10,662 nt of DNA from Pseudomonadales bacterium (GCA_028822125.1 JAPKEK010000036.1:1-10662); one strand, 5' to 3'. Counted from the stretch's first letter, positions 1-7,747 are shown. The notes: generated from the sequence alone by a model not told the origin. Numbers and translations are program-made.

Positions 1-1
1 C

Positions 2-409
2 ATAGGTTATCGTCAGGGGACCCGCGAGTTCCTAGCGGCTGTAAAGAAGTTTCCCGTCAAGCTGGTATTACTAACCGATGCTGATCCCCATGTTATCGCC
101 CTTAAGGAATCGGTTTTGCATGAAGCCGGCCATTCCCTGTTGCAGTACATGGACAAGATCGTATCCAGCCATGAACTGGGTTATCCCAAGGAAAATAACG
201 CATTATGGCATGCGCTTAAGCGGCATTTACCCTTCGAACAATCAACCAGCTGCCTCATTGATGACAATTTAGCCGTGTTACGGGCAGCAAAGAATTACGG
301 TATTGAGCAACTGATTGCCATAAGTCAACCTGACTCGAAACAACAGGATCAATTTGTAGAAGGATTCAAGAACATCAATTCTCTTCACGAATTGACTGGG
401 AATTCTTAA
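2..409 (+). CDS. yrfG: HAD-family purine nucleotidase YrfG, 3' part (5' end outside window)
   Basis: This is the C-terminal 135 residues of a HAD-superfamily phosphatase; the reading frame is open from base 2. YrfG of E. coli is a cytoplasmic GMP/IMP 5'-nucleotidase. The visible HAD motifs are motif II, LLTDAD (around 68-85, Thr codon 74-76), the motif III lysine in GYPKE (Lys codon 188-190), and the motif IV acidic pair in LIDDN (257-268). The stretch SSHELGYPKENNALWHAL closely resembles the matching part of E. coli YrfG. The catalytic DxD motif I would lie upstream and cannot be checked. The stop codon (407-409) directly abuts the hslR ATG, so the two genes are probably cotranscribed, and yrfG-hslR is also the E. 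coli order. Family assignment is firm; substrate is inferred from E. coli. Confidence 0.87.
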   Translation: MGYRQGTREFLAAVKKFPVKLVLLTDADPHVIALKESVLHEAGHSLLQYMDKIVSSHELGYPKENNALWHALKRHLPFEQSTSCLIDDNLAVLRAAKNYGIEQLIAISQPDSKQQDQFVEGFKNINSLHELTGNS

Positions 410-793
410 ATGGCAACCAGAATCGATAAATGGTTGTGGGCTGCGCGATTTTATAAAACCAGAGCAAAGGCTAAAAACGCTATTGAAACGGGTAAAATTC
501 ACATCAATCGAACTCGCCCAAAACCGTCTCGAAACATTGTTATCGGAGATTTTATAGCGATCAGGCAGGGCTTTGATGATCTGGTCGTTGAAGTAATTGA
601 TATTTCTGAGAAGCGAGGCGGTGCGCCAGAAGCGGGCAAACTGTATCGCGAAACCGAAACCAGCAGGCTTGCTCGGGAAGCTGAAAGTCTAAAACGAAAA
701 ATGGCGGGGAACCTCGTCATATCTAAAACCAGGCCTAGCAAGAAGGGCCGCCGTATGATCCATCAATTTAAAGACAAAAAAAATTCCGAGTAG
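410..793 (+). CDS. hslR: Ribosome-associated heat shock protein Hsp15 (S4 domain)
   Basis: A 127-residue basic RNA-binding protein. Hsp15 binds free 50S subunits that still carry peptidyl-tRNA after abortive translation or heat stress and helps recycle them. The S4 domain occupies about residues 3-65, beginning with the near-invariant RIDKWLWAARFYKTRAKA, followed by the KIHINRTRPKPS loop and the IRQGFDDLVVEVI strand. The C-terminal tail is rich in Lys and Arg (KTRPSKKGRR). The length matches E. coli Hsp15 (133 residues) with a slightly shorter N-terminus. The ATG follows the yrfG stop with no gap; a weak GGGA-type ribosome site at 398-401 lies inside the yrfG end, suggesting translational coupling. 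In E. coli hslO follows; here gshA comes next, after about 256 bp. Confidence 0.93.
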   Translation: MATRIDKWLWAARFYKTRAKAKNAIETGKIHINRTRPKPSRNIVIGDFIAIRQGFDDLVVEVIDISEKRGGAPEAGKLYRETETSRLAREAESLKRKMAGNLVISKTRPSKKGRRMIHQFKDKKNSE

Positions 794-839
794 CCACGAC
801 CAGTGCGACACCTGCGAGTTAATTCATAGCCCGGAGCAA

Positions 840-869
840 TTGATAATACCGTGCTGATATCGCTATTTT
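840..869 (+). promoter_or_regulatory. Possible gshA promoter (weak)
   Basis: TTGATA (840-845) and TATTTT (864-869) are separated by 18 bp in the 256-bp gap between hslR and gshA. The -35-like box matches 5 of 6 bases and the -10-like box 4 of 6. The gap is large enough for its own promoter and I see no stronger candidate, but motifs this weak arise by chance. No intrinsic terminator is evident after hslR. Confidence 0.22.
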
Positions 870-1049
870 TGTACCTCAAAGTGATGTTATGCTCCTCGGG
901 TTTTCTTGAATTAAGGCAAAGTGCGGGTCCCGATCTAACCATTATCGGTGAGTGGCTAACAACAAGCCAAGGCGAACCCAATAAAACCTTGTCACTGATC
1001 AGAAGCCAACGCGATTATTTAGATTTCATATTTTAAGGGAACAAGATTT

Positions 1050-2615
1050 ATGCGGAATGACAGTCTTTTAAGACTCGCAGACTCTAACGATGCCAAGGCA
1101 ATCTTCACTTTCAACAGAGGCATCGAACGCGAAGCCTTGCGAATTCAAGCCAGCGGCCTGTTGGCCAACAGCCAGCATCCGTCTGAATTCGGTTCCAAAC
1201 TGGCTCATCCTCTGGTCACGACTGATTTCTCGGAATCCCAGTTAGAAATCATAACGCCCGTACATACCAGTAGTGACGAAATACTGACTACGCTCCAAAA
1301 GTTACACCAACATGTTTACCAGGGACTGTCATCAGAACTGCTCTGGCCAGGCAGCATGCCCTGTATCCTACCCGCTGACCAGCATATTCCTCTGGCTAAC
1401 TATGGTGACTCTAACCTGGGAAGGCTGAAAACTACCTATCGCAATGGATTAGGGCTACGCTACGGTCGGAGCATGCAGACAATCTGCGCAATTCATTACA
1501 ACTTCTCGCCCAGAAAGGCGTTCTGGTCTGCGCTGAAAAAAACATTGCCACAGGAGTCAGCTCAGGCATTCCGTTCACGGCGATATTTTGGTTTGATGCG
1601 GAATTTTCGCAGATTATCCTGGTTGCCTTTATATCTCTTTGGCTCTTCACCGGCATTGCACAAATCATTTATTCAGCAGCCTGATCATGGATTGAAATTA
1701 CTCGATCCAGAAACCTTGTATCTACCTTATGCCACATCGCTTCGAAGCGGCCGTTTTGGCTATCAAAGCAGTACCCAGGCCGATCTGCTCAAAATCTGCT
1801 TCAATAGTCTTGACAATTACATCGATACTCTGCGTATGGGTATCACAACACCGCACCAAAACTACCATGAACTCGGCTTTGAATCTGAGACCGGCCTGGA
1901 TCAGTTGAATCAGAACATTCTCCAGTCAGAAGCAGAATTCTATACCAGCGTCAGGGCCAAAGGGACACCTCAAGCGGGAGAAAACTTCCTCGCTCACCTG
2001 GAGAGTAAGGGCGTTTCCTACATCGAAATACGGCTGCTGGATGTAAACCCTTTTGAGCCAACCGGCGTTTCCACCTCCCAGGTTAACTTTCTAGATCTAC
2101 TGTTGATGTTCTGCCTGCTTTGCGACAGCCCGAAACATGATGACGCACTCTGTGAGGCCGTCACAACAAATTTTATGAAAACCGTTTATCAAGGTAGAAA
2201 ACCCGGCCTGAAACTGGATCGAGACGGGTCACAGGTAACACTGGTGGATTGGGCAAAACAAACCTTTGCCGAAATGAGGCCCTTTGCTGAGGTATTTGAT
2301 CGGGTAACTAACAGTAATCAATATTGCCAAAGCCTTGATCTCCACTGGGAGCTCATTACCCAGAGTCAACTAACCCCAAGCGGTAAGGTGCTAGATCATC
2401 TCACAAACAACGCCGAATCTTTTAAAGACTTTTCTCTGAAGCAAGCTGAGAATCACAAACATTATTTTTCTGAACTGCCCATGACAGCCGTTGATCGCGA
2501 TAAATTCCAGAGGATCTCTGCACAATCCGTTGAAATGGCATCAAAGCACACACCTTCAACCCCGGCTGCTTTCAGAGATTATGCTCTGAATTTCCAGACG
2601 GCTTATCTCTCATGA
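1050..2615 (+). CDS. gshA: Glutamate-cysteine ligase, gammaproteobacterial type
   Basis: GshA (521 residues) joins L-glutamate and L-cysteine using ATP, the first and usually limiting step of glutathione synthesis in the cytoplasm. Recognisable blocks are FNRGIEREALR (residues 21-31), TTDFSESQLEIITPV, WPGSMPCILPADQHIPLANYG, TYRNGLGLRYGRSMQTICAIHYNFS, the YIEIRLLDVNPFEPTGV block and the late EGRKPGL-like YQGRKPGLKL. All align by eye to E. coli GshA (518 residues), so this is the E. coli-type family rather than the plant/alphaproteobacterial or fused types. An AAGGGA ribosome site at 1035-1040 lies 9 nt before the ATG and supports this start. It heads a likely operon with acpH (4-nt gap) and dsbB. 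gshB is not in the window. No truncation or frameshift is seen. Confidence 0.96.
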   Translation: MRNDSLLRLADSNDAKAIFTFNRGIEREALRIQASGLLANSQHPSEFGSKLAHPLVTTDFSESQLEIITPVHTSSDEILTTLQKLHQHVYQGLSSELLWPGSMPCILPADQHIPLANYGDSNLGRLKTTYRNGLGLRYGRSMQTICAIHYNFSPRKAFWSALKKTLPQESAQAFRSRRYFGLMRNFRRLSWLPLYLFGSSPALHKSFIQQPDHGLKLLDPETLYLPYATSLRSGRFGYQSSTQADLLKICFNSLDNYIDTLRMGITTPHQNYHELGFESETGLDQLNQNILQSEAEFYTSVRAKGTPQAGENFLAHLESKGVSYIEIRLLDVNPFEPTGVSTSQVNFLDLLLMFCLLCDSPKHDDALCEAVTTNFMKTVYQGRKPGLKLDRDGSQVTLVDWAKQTFAEMRPFAEVFDRVTNSNQYCQSLDLHWELITQSQLTPSGKVLDHLTNNAESFKDFSLKQAENHKHYFSELPMTAVDRDKFQRISAQSVEMASKHTPSTPAAFRDYALNFQTAYLS

Positions 2616-2619
2616 TATT

Positions 2620-3207
2620 GTGAATTATCTGGCTCACCTTTATCTGGCCAAGGACAATGATGCTTTACTGCTCGGTGGATTCCTTGGCGATTTTATCAAA
2701 GGCAGGTTAACCGGTATCAGACCAAAGGAAATTGAATCTGGCATACAACTGCACCGGAATATCGATGCTTTCACCGATGCGCACCCGATCACACTGTTGA
2801 GTCGAAACCGTTTCCCTTCATCCATGCGCCGAATGGGAGGTCTTGCGGTTGACATCATCTATGTTCACCTCCGGGCTGTTAACTGGCACCACTACAGCAA
2901 TACCCGCCTTGCAGCCTTCGAGCAGGATTGCTTCCAGCGTTTACTCCAACCAGAATTTCGTGATCACTTTCCCGAACGCGCCCTGCACATCTGTCAACGC
3001 ATGGCGTCGGCACAAAGTCTTAGCATGACCAAAAAAGAAGACTATATCACCAGGTCCATGCAATCGCTTTCCAGTCGGGTTAAAAAAGGTGAGCAGCTGT
3101 TAGCCAGTGCACATGTATTTGCAGCTCACCGAAATGCTTTCTCAGCAGATTTTGAAGTTTTCTTTGAGGCTCTGATAACATTTGTTACCGAAAAAAACCT
3201 GGCCTAA
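2620..3207 (+). CDS. acpH: ACP phosphodiesterase family protein (AcpH/DUF479) with altered conserved motif
   Basis: A 195-residue homologue of E. coli AcpH (193 residues), a cytoplasmic enzyme that removes 4'-phosphopantetheine from acyl carrier protein. The N-terminus MNYLAHLYLA, GDFIKG (23-28) and LHRNIDAFTDAHP (44-56) match the family well and fix the GTG start, even though no Shine-Dalgarno is visible. The start lies 4 nt after the gshA stop, so translational coupling is likely. Oddity: where relatives read roughly D..(F/W)DH.LARDW, this protein reads DIIYVHLRAVNW (residues 78-89). The Asp before His83 is Val82 (GTT at 2863-2865), one base away from an Asp codon. Nearby Arg and Asp positions also differ. 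Family membership is confident; catalytic competence is doubtful. Confidence 0.82.
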   Translation: MNYLAHLYLAKDNDALLLGGFLGDFIKGRLTGIRPKEIESGIQLHRNIDAFTDAHPITLLSRNRFPSSMRRMGGLAVDIIYVHLRAVNWHHYSNTRLAAFEQDCFQRLLQPEFRDHFPERALHICQRMASAQSLSMTKKEDYITRSMQSLSSRVKKGEQLLASAHVFAAHRNAFSADFEVFFEALITFVTEKNLA

Positions 3208-3223
3208 GCAGACGCATCCAGAC

Positions 3224-3229
3224 GGAGGA
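3224..3229 (+). promoter_or_regulatory. Ribosome binding site that sets the dsbB start
   Basis: GGAGGA lies 6 nt before the ATG at 3236. It decides between this ATG and an in-frame upstream start at 3182, which has no such site and would add 18 hydrophilic residues running back into acpH. Confidence 0.8.
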
Positions 3230-3235
3230 CATAAC

Positions 3236-3742
3236 ATGTACTTAAGTGAATCGTTTACTCCCCGAATAATTTTTGCGGGCCTTGGCTTTATCTGCGTTGG
3301 ATATATCGTTGTTGCCTTACTCATGGAACAACAGCTAGGTCTTGAACCCTGCCCCTTATGCATACTGCAGAGGCTTGCCGTTATCCTCTGCGGATGTATT
3401 GCCTTTCTCGCAGCGATCCATGCTCCCAGGCAACAAGGCATTAACATCTACCGCAGGGTGTTCATTTTAACGGCGCTGATCGGTTCTGCCATCTCGATAC
3501 GCCATCTCTGGCTGCAGAATCTACCAGCAAATCAGGTCCCCGCCTGTGGTCCCGGCCTGGACTATTTATTAGATGTCTTCCCATTAACTGAAGTGTTAAG
3601 TATGGTGCTCTCAGGAGACGGCAGCTGTGCCGAAGTCTCTTGGTCATTTATAGGACTGACCATACCTGGATGGACGCTGATCGCATTTCTACTGCTTATA
3701 GCTATCGCCCACTACACCATTGAATCCACTCCCAAACAATAA
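3236..3742 (+). CDS. dsbB: Disulfide bond formation protein B, inner-membrane quinone reductase
   Basis: DsbB (168 residues; E. coli 176) reoxidises periplasmic DsbA and passes the electrons to ubiquinone or menaquinone. The first catalytic pair is Cys39-Pro-Leu-Cys42 in EPCPLCILQR, followed by Arg46, equivalent to the quinone-contacting arginine of E. coli DsbB (Arg48). The second periplasmic pair is Cys104 and Cys131 (PACGPGLDYL and GDGSCAEVSW). Four membrane segments are visible at roughly 11-30, 44-62, 73-91 and 140-161. The extended loop between the last two carries the second cysteine pair, as expected. The gene lies 28 nt after acpH and probably belongs to the gshA-acpH-dsbB transcript, grouping two thiol-redox functions. 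No dsbA is in the window. Confidence 0.95.
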   Translation: MYLSESFTPRIIFAGLGFICVGYIVVALLMEQQLGLEPCPLCILQRLAVILCGCIAFLAAIHAPRQQGINIYRRVFILTALIGSAISIRHLWLQNLPANQVPACGPGLDYLLDVFPLTEVLSMVLSGDGSCAEVSWSFIGLTIPGWTLIAFLLLIAIAHYTIESTPKQ

Positions 3743-3814
3743 TGACCAGCGGCCATCGCTGATAATAAGCGGCTGGCTGCTACCTGCTGACCCGCAACGG
3801 CTCTAATTTTTTAC

Positions 3815-4222
3815 CTAGTGATTAAGCTGTTTTTTTACCGCTTCGAGCTGTTTATGCTGTTTATCAATCTTTTCCTGAAACTGCATCGGTGCATTGACAG
3901 CAGTTTGAAGATCCCCCAGCATAATGGATAGTCCAGTATCAGTCTTCACCCTGGCACTTTTGGTAGCTTTCATCAAATTAATGTCACCGTCAAAATGCAC
4001 GATTTCATCACCACCTGAACTCGACGGCTGATCAGAATAGACCCAGTTGCCATCCGCATCCTGCCAGCGATACAAACTGACTTTCTTACCTCGCTTGGCC
4101 TCCTCCACAGGGAAATCCGGTATCAGATCTTCAGGACTCAACAGTGGCTGGCCATCGGGCATCCTGATAAAAAAGGGTGCAACGATCAATACAAACAGAC
4201 ATAACAAAATAAGGTATTTCAC
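3815..4222 (-). CDS. DUF4124-type exported/membrane-anchored protein of unknown function
   Basis: A 135-residue protein. Residues 2-19 (KYLILLCLFVLIVAPFFI) form one hydrophobic segment after a single Lys, fitting a signal peptide or N-terminal anchor. Residues 50-66 (LYRWQDADGNWVYSDQP) match the DUF4124 pattern, a short beta-rich element common in gammaproteobacterial envelope proteins. The C-terminus, about 95-135, is polar and probably helical (QEKIDKQHKQLEAVKKQL). The start is GTG (4220-4222) with a strong ribosome site: TCCTCC on the plus strand at 4228-4233, read as GGAGGA 5 nt upstream. It is divergent from the ABC-F gene and convergent with dsbB. Its function is unknown; no catalytic motif is visible. 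Confidence 0.75.
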   Translation of the reverse strand: MKYLILLCLFVLIVAPFFIRMPDGQPLLSPEDLIPDFPVEEAKRGKKVSLYRWQDADGNWVYSDQPSSSGGDEIVHFDGDINLMKATKSARVKTDTGLSIMLGDLQTAVNAPMQFQEKIDKQHKQLEAVKKQLNH

Positions 4223-4246
4223 AACTATCCTCCGCCATTGAGACTA

Positions 4247-4258
4247 GCTGATATCAGC
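4247..4258. promoter_or_regulatory. 12-bp perfect palindrome in divergent intergenic gap
   Basis: GCTGATATCAGC is a perfect palindrome lying in the 72-bp gap between the DUF4124 gene (minus) and the ABC-F gene (plus), where both promoters would have to sit. It could be an operator, but a 12-bp palindrome is also expected a few times by chance in 10 kb. Confidence 0.2.
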
Positions 4259-4294
4259 AGTGTTACACTGGGGCTCTTTGAATCCCTACGTCCT

Positions 4295-6184
4295 ATGCTC
4301 TCTTTTCAAAATCTCAGCTTAAGAAGAAATGGTGAATTGCTTCTCGATCAGGTATCGATGACCCTGTACCAGGGTACCAAAGTCGGATTAGTTGGCGCGA
4401 ACGGTATTGGCAAAACCAGTCTATTCAACCTCATCACCGGCGAATTAGAGGCGGACACCGGCCACCTTGCCTTGCCCCGACAACTCAAAATTGCTCATAT
4501 GGCCCAGGAAGTCTCTGCCAGTCATCAAACCGCTCTGGCATACGTGCTCACAGGAGACGACAAAATCAATCAGATCCAGCTGGCCATACAGGCCGCAGAA
4601 GAGGCTGGGGCATACAGCCAACTCGCAGGCCTGCATGAATCACTGGCTGACAACGATGGTTATCGGGCCAAGTCCAGAGCAGAGAAACTACTGGTCGGAC
4701 TCGGCTTCCAGCAAAATCAATTTCAACAACCGTTGCTGGCGTTTTCCGGTGGCTGGCGGGTACGATTGAATCTTGCCCATACCCTTATGAAACAATCTGA
4801 TTTATTACTTCTCGATGAGCCTACAAACCACCTGGATTTAGATGCCATATTATGGCTTGCGGAATGGATAAAAAGCTATGAAGGGACGCTCATACTCATT
4901 TCTCACGATCGCGAGTTCCTCGATGACTGCGTGACCCAGATCGCTTTTATGCATCTCCAGAACATCGATATGTATTCTGGCAATTACTCGCTTTTTGAAC
5001 TGACTCGTGCTGAACGCTTGTCCGCACAACAAAAACAATTTACCAAGCAACAAAAAGAAATTCGTCACATGGAAGATTTCGTCCGACGTTTTCGCTTCAA
5101 AGCATCAAAAGCGAAACAGGCCCAGAGCCGCCTGAAGGCATTAAATAAAATGGCCAAGGTAGCCGAAGTACATCTTAATTCACCTTTCAATTTCCAGATA
5201 AGAGAAGCTGCGCGGATGTCTGACCCATTGTTGGAATTAGAATCAGCCGACCTCGGTTATCAGCTTCCTATTTTGTCCAGGATAAATCTCAGCATCCGTC
5301 CCGGTGACCGCATCGGATTACTCGGCGCAAACGGTGCAGGCAAATCTACCCTGCTAAAGTCCCTGCGCGGAGAATTACCCCTGCTGGCTGGAAAGCGTAT
5401 CTGTGGAAGCCACCTTAGAATCGGCTATTTCTCCCAGCATCAGGTGGACGACCTGGAATTAGATCTTAGCGCGCTGGAACAACTCCAAAAACTGGATACG
5501 CAGTGCAGTGAGATTCAGTTAAGGAATTTTCTCGGCGGGTTCAATTTTAAAGGCAGCAAAGCAGAAGTTCCTGCGAAGCGTTATTCAGGCGGCGAGAAAG
5601 CCAGGCTGGCACTTGCTCTGGTTTCCTTTTCACAACCAAACCTGCTGCTGTTAGATGAACCAACCAACCATCTCGACATGGATATGCGCCAGGCGCTGAC
5701 CGAGGCCATGAATCTATTTACGGGCGCTCTGATAGTTATCTCTCACGATCGCCATCTACTTGGTAGCACCGTTGAATCGCTGTTAATGGTACATGACTGT
5801 TCCATATCCCTATTCAAAGGCGACCTGCATACCTATCGAGCAGACTTATTTGAGTCTGTCGCGGCAACCAGCACCGCAACGACCAGCACCTCAACTAAAG
5901 ATACACACCACAAACTATCAATCAGCGAACAGCCGAAAGTACCCTTGACTCATAAAACTCAGAAACAAATGCAAAGTAGGGTCAAGTCCATCGACAAACG
6001 ACTCGATCGCTTAGCCTCTAAACTTACTGAGGTTGACAATGCATTGAGTTCACCTGAGATATATCGTGACCCCCAGAACTCTGATCTACAGAATTTATTG
6101 CGGGACCAGCTCGCTCTAAAGGATAAAATCCAAACCCTCGAGGAAGAGTGGCTGGCCCTTGAAACTGAACTCGACGCGGATTAA
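4295..6184 (+). CDS. yheS: ABC-F family ATPase, YheS type
   Basis: A 629-residue soluble protein with two ABC ATPase domains and no membrane segments. ABC-F proteins bind the ribosome, often at the E site, and act in translation or antibiotic protection. NBD1 has Walker A GANGIGKT (34-41), signature SGGW (151-154) and Walker B with DEPTNHLD (174-181). The interdomain linker begins at RRFRFKASKAKQAQSR (from 264). NBD2 has Walker A GANGAGKS (344-351), signature SGGE (431-434) and a second DEPTNHLD (from 454). A Ser/Thr-rich stretch (525-534) leads to a charged, probably coiled-coil C-terminal domain. LLLLDEPTNHLDMDMRQALTEA resembles E. coli YheS. The ATG is chosen because homology begins MLSFQNLSLRR. 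No ribosome site is seen, and a TTG at 4238 would add 19 unrelated residues. Confidence 0.92.
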   Translation: MLSFQNLSLRRNGELLLDQVSMTLYQGTKVGLVGANGIGKTSLFNLITGELEADTGHLALPRQLKIAHMAQEVSASHQTALAYVLTGDDKINQIQLAIQAAEEAGAYSQLAGLHESLADNDGYRAKSRAEKLLVGLGFQQNQFQQPLLAFSGGWRVRLNLAHTLMKQSDLLLLDEPTNHLDLDAILWLAEWIKSYEGTLILISHDREFLDDCVTQIAFMHLQNIDMYSGNYSLFELTRAERLSAQQKQFTKQQKEIRHMEDFVRRFRFKASKAKQAQSRLKALNKMAKVAEVHLNSPFNFQIREAARMSDPLLELESADLGYQLPILSRINLSIRPGDRIGLLGANGAGKSTLLKSLRGELPLLAGKRICGSHLRIGYFSQHQVDDLELDLSALEQLQKLDTQCSEIQLRNFLGGFNFKGSKAEVPAKRYSGGEKARLALALVSFSQPNLLLLDEPTNHLDMDMRQALTEAMNLFTGALIVISHDRHLLGSTVESLLMVHDCSISLFKGDLHTYRADLFESVAATSTATTSTSTKDTHHKLSISEQPKVPLTHKTQKQMQSRVKSIDKRLDRLASKLTEVDNALSSPEIYRDPQNSDLQNLLRDQLALKDKIQTLEEEWLALETELDAD

Positions 6185-7449
6185 CTACCCTGAGCCGCCT
6201 TATTCGGGTCCGCAGCGCCTGCTACAACAGAACGCCCTAGCGCAGGATAAACGGGAAGGTCCTTATCCGCTGGCATCTCCATAAACTGCTTCCTCTGCAT
6301 CGCTGCCTCGATATATGGTTTTAGATCGGTATCTTTACGAGACTGCCGCTCTGCTTCCCGTGCCTTAAACTCAGGTAAAACATCAGATGCAAACAATTCC
6401 AGTGATTCACAGATATGCTCATGCTTATTCATGCCAGCCTGTTGAATAAAGGTCACCTGATCTACACCAACATCTTCAAACTTGCGCAGGTGGTTTCTCA
6501 TATCCTCCGGCGTACCAATTCCGCCTCTCTCCGCCGCCAGCGCCTGAGTGATATCCAGTGGATTATCAGCCAGTCGCTTTTTATGGATTTTCCTGAATTC
6601 ATCAAAAAGATTCATACGACCGGGCCGATGCTCACCAAAGCCGTATAGCGATCCCAGCGCATAACCAAAAAATTCAAAGCCTTCGAGTCCACGATCAATG
6701 GCAACCTGACGATCCTGATGCAGGGAAAAGCTGGTGACCATGCAAATATTGGCATTAACATGGTGTCCGATGGGAACACATTCTTCGCTCTTGATAATGC
6801 TGTAATACTCGTCAACCCAGTGCCTTGCTTCCAGCGGGTCAACAAAGGCAAAGGTCAGAGCACCAATGCCCAGCCGGGCAGCCATTTTGATAGTCTCTCG
6901 ATTTGAGCAGGCAACCCATAACGGTGGATGGGGTTTCTGCACTGGCTTGGGCACTATGTTGCGACAGGGCATACTGAAGTATTCGCCCTCATAACCAGGG
7001 TAGGGGTCCATCGCCAGCATGTTACAGATCTGTTCGGTGGCTTCCAGGTACTGCGCTCTCTTACTGTCAACGGGTATTCCAAAACCACCTAGCTCAAGTA
7101 TGGCCGAGGATTCACCGGTTCCAAATTCAACCCTTCCATTAGAGACCAGATCAAGGGTAGCAATACATTCAGCCGTTCTAGCAGGATGATTATAAGCACT
7201 GATAACCTGCCGAATACCGTGTCCCAAGCGAATTTTTTTTGTTCGTTGTGAAGCCGCTGCCAGAAAAATTTCCGGTGCTGATGAGTGTGAATATTCTTCC
7301 AAAAAATGATGTTCTACTTCCCAGGCATAATCAATACCAATGCGATCGGCCAGCTCAACCTGTTCCAGTGCATCTTGAAACAACTTCTGTTCCAGCCCTT
7401 CATCCCAGGGTTTAGGCAATTGATGTTCATAAAAAATTCCAAATTTCAT
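6181..7449 (-). CDS. LLM-class flavin-dependent monooxygenase (bacterial luciferase-like)
   Basis: A 422-residue TIM-barrel oxidoreductase of the luciferase-like family, which uses reduced FMN or coenzyme F420 supplied in trans; FMNH2 is the likelier cofactor in a gammaproteobacterium. Family signs are MKFGIFYEHQLP at the start of strand 1, AWEVEHHF (42-49, with the characteristic His pair), KKIRLGHGI (71-79), HPARTAECIATLDLVSNGRVEFGTG (split: HPARTAEC from 88, NGRVEFGTG 104-112) and KPVQKPHPPLWVA. The polar tail after about residue 345 is longer than in minimal members. The ATG at 7447-7449 is preferred over the adjacent GTG at 7450-7452, because the AGGAGA site (plus-strand TCTCCT, 7456-7461) is 6 nt from the ATG and only 3 nt from the GTG. 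It overlaps the ABC-F stop. The substrate cannot be told. Confidence 0.85.
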   Translation of the reverse strand: MKFGIFYEHQLPKPWDEGLEQKLFQDALEQVELADRIGIDYAWEVEHHFLEEYSHSSAPEIFLAAASQRTKKIRLGHGIRQVISAYNHPARTAECIATLDLVSNGRVEFGTGESSAILELGGFGIPVDSKRAQYLEATEQICNMLAMDPYPGYEGEYFSMPCRNIVPKPVQKPHPPLWVACSNRETIKMAARLGIGALTFAFVDPLEARHWVDEYYSIIKSEECVPIGHHVNANICMVTSFSLHQDRQVAIDRGLEGFEFFGYALGSLYGFGEHRPGRMNLFDEFRKIHKKRLADNPLDITQALAAERGGIGTPEDMRNHLRKFEDVGVDQVTFIQQAGMNKHEHICESLELFASDVLPEFKAREAERQSRKDTDLKPYIEAAMQRKQFMEMPADKDLPVYPALGRSVVAGAADPNKAAQGS

Positions 7450-7535
7450 CACTATTCTCCTGTGTTCTATACCAGGTGCACTCCGGGTACACGAATGAAA
7501 CCCTGGAGACTGAATTGTTAAGCCACCGATTCAGC

Positions 7536-7552
7536 TGTCGTCCCGAACGACA
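7536..7552. repeat. Inverted repeat upstream of monooxygenase gene
   Basis: TGTCGT-CCCGA-ACGACA has 6-bp arms and a 5-nt loop, about 90 bp upstream of the monooxygenase start. On the minus strand its right side overlaps a weak promoter candidate: -35-like ACGACA (plus 7536-7541) and -10-like AACAAT (plus 7514-7519), 16 bp apart. It could be an operator for that gene; the assignment is tentative. Confidence 0.25.
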
Positions 7553-7628
7553 ATTTAAGTTAGGCCTAGCCAGACTTATGTTATCTCTACCAACACTGTT
7601 TACAAATGCACTTAATTACTTCTATTAA

Positions 7629-7663
7629 TGCTTTTAGTGCTTTTAGTGCTTTTAGTGCTTTTA
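7629..7663. repeat. 9-bp tandem repeat, about 3.9 copies
   Basis: TGCTTTTAG is repeated three times exactly and followed by TGCTTTTA (units start at 7629, 7638, 7647 and 7656). A further isolated copy of the related 9-mer GCTTTTAGT occurs at 7694-7702. The array lies in non-coding DNA between the divergent monooxygenase and SDR genes, about 70 bp before direct-repeat copy A. Copy number could vary by slippage; a functional role is unknown. Confidence 0.9.
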
Positions 7664-7747
7664 CCGATGCCTATTGAAGCTACTAAAAACCAGGCTTTTA
7701 GTCACTGTACTACATACAACAATTTATTTTTACCACTGTTTCATGCG

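Noticed and set aside
851..1036. Open frame of 61 codons between hslR and gshA
   Set aside because: It starts at GTG without a ribosome site, has no recognisable protein features and occupies a likely promoter region; it is compatible with chance.
1432..1668. Minus-strand frame inside gshA
   Set aside because: It is fully covered by a well-conserved gene on the other strand and shows no protein family signal.
3182..3235. Upstream in-frame start for dsbB
   Set aside because: The added residues are polar, overlap acpH and lack a ribosome site, whereas the ATG at 3236 has GGAGGA 6 nt upstream and matches DsbB length.
3747..3761. Hairpin CAGCG-N5-CGCTG as a terminator between dsbB and the DUF4124 gene
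   Set aside because: The stem is only 5 bp and no T-run follows on either strand; the T-run at 3807-3812 is not preceded by a good stem.
4238..4294. TTG start for the ABC-F gene
   Set aside because: The extra 19 residues have no counterpart in YheS homologues; homology begins at the ATG at 4295.
7629..7702. Possible CRISPR-like array
   Set aside because: The units are 9 bp and directly abutting, with no spacers, and there are no cas genes nearby.
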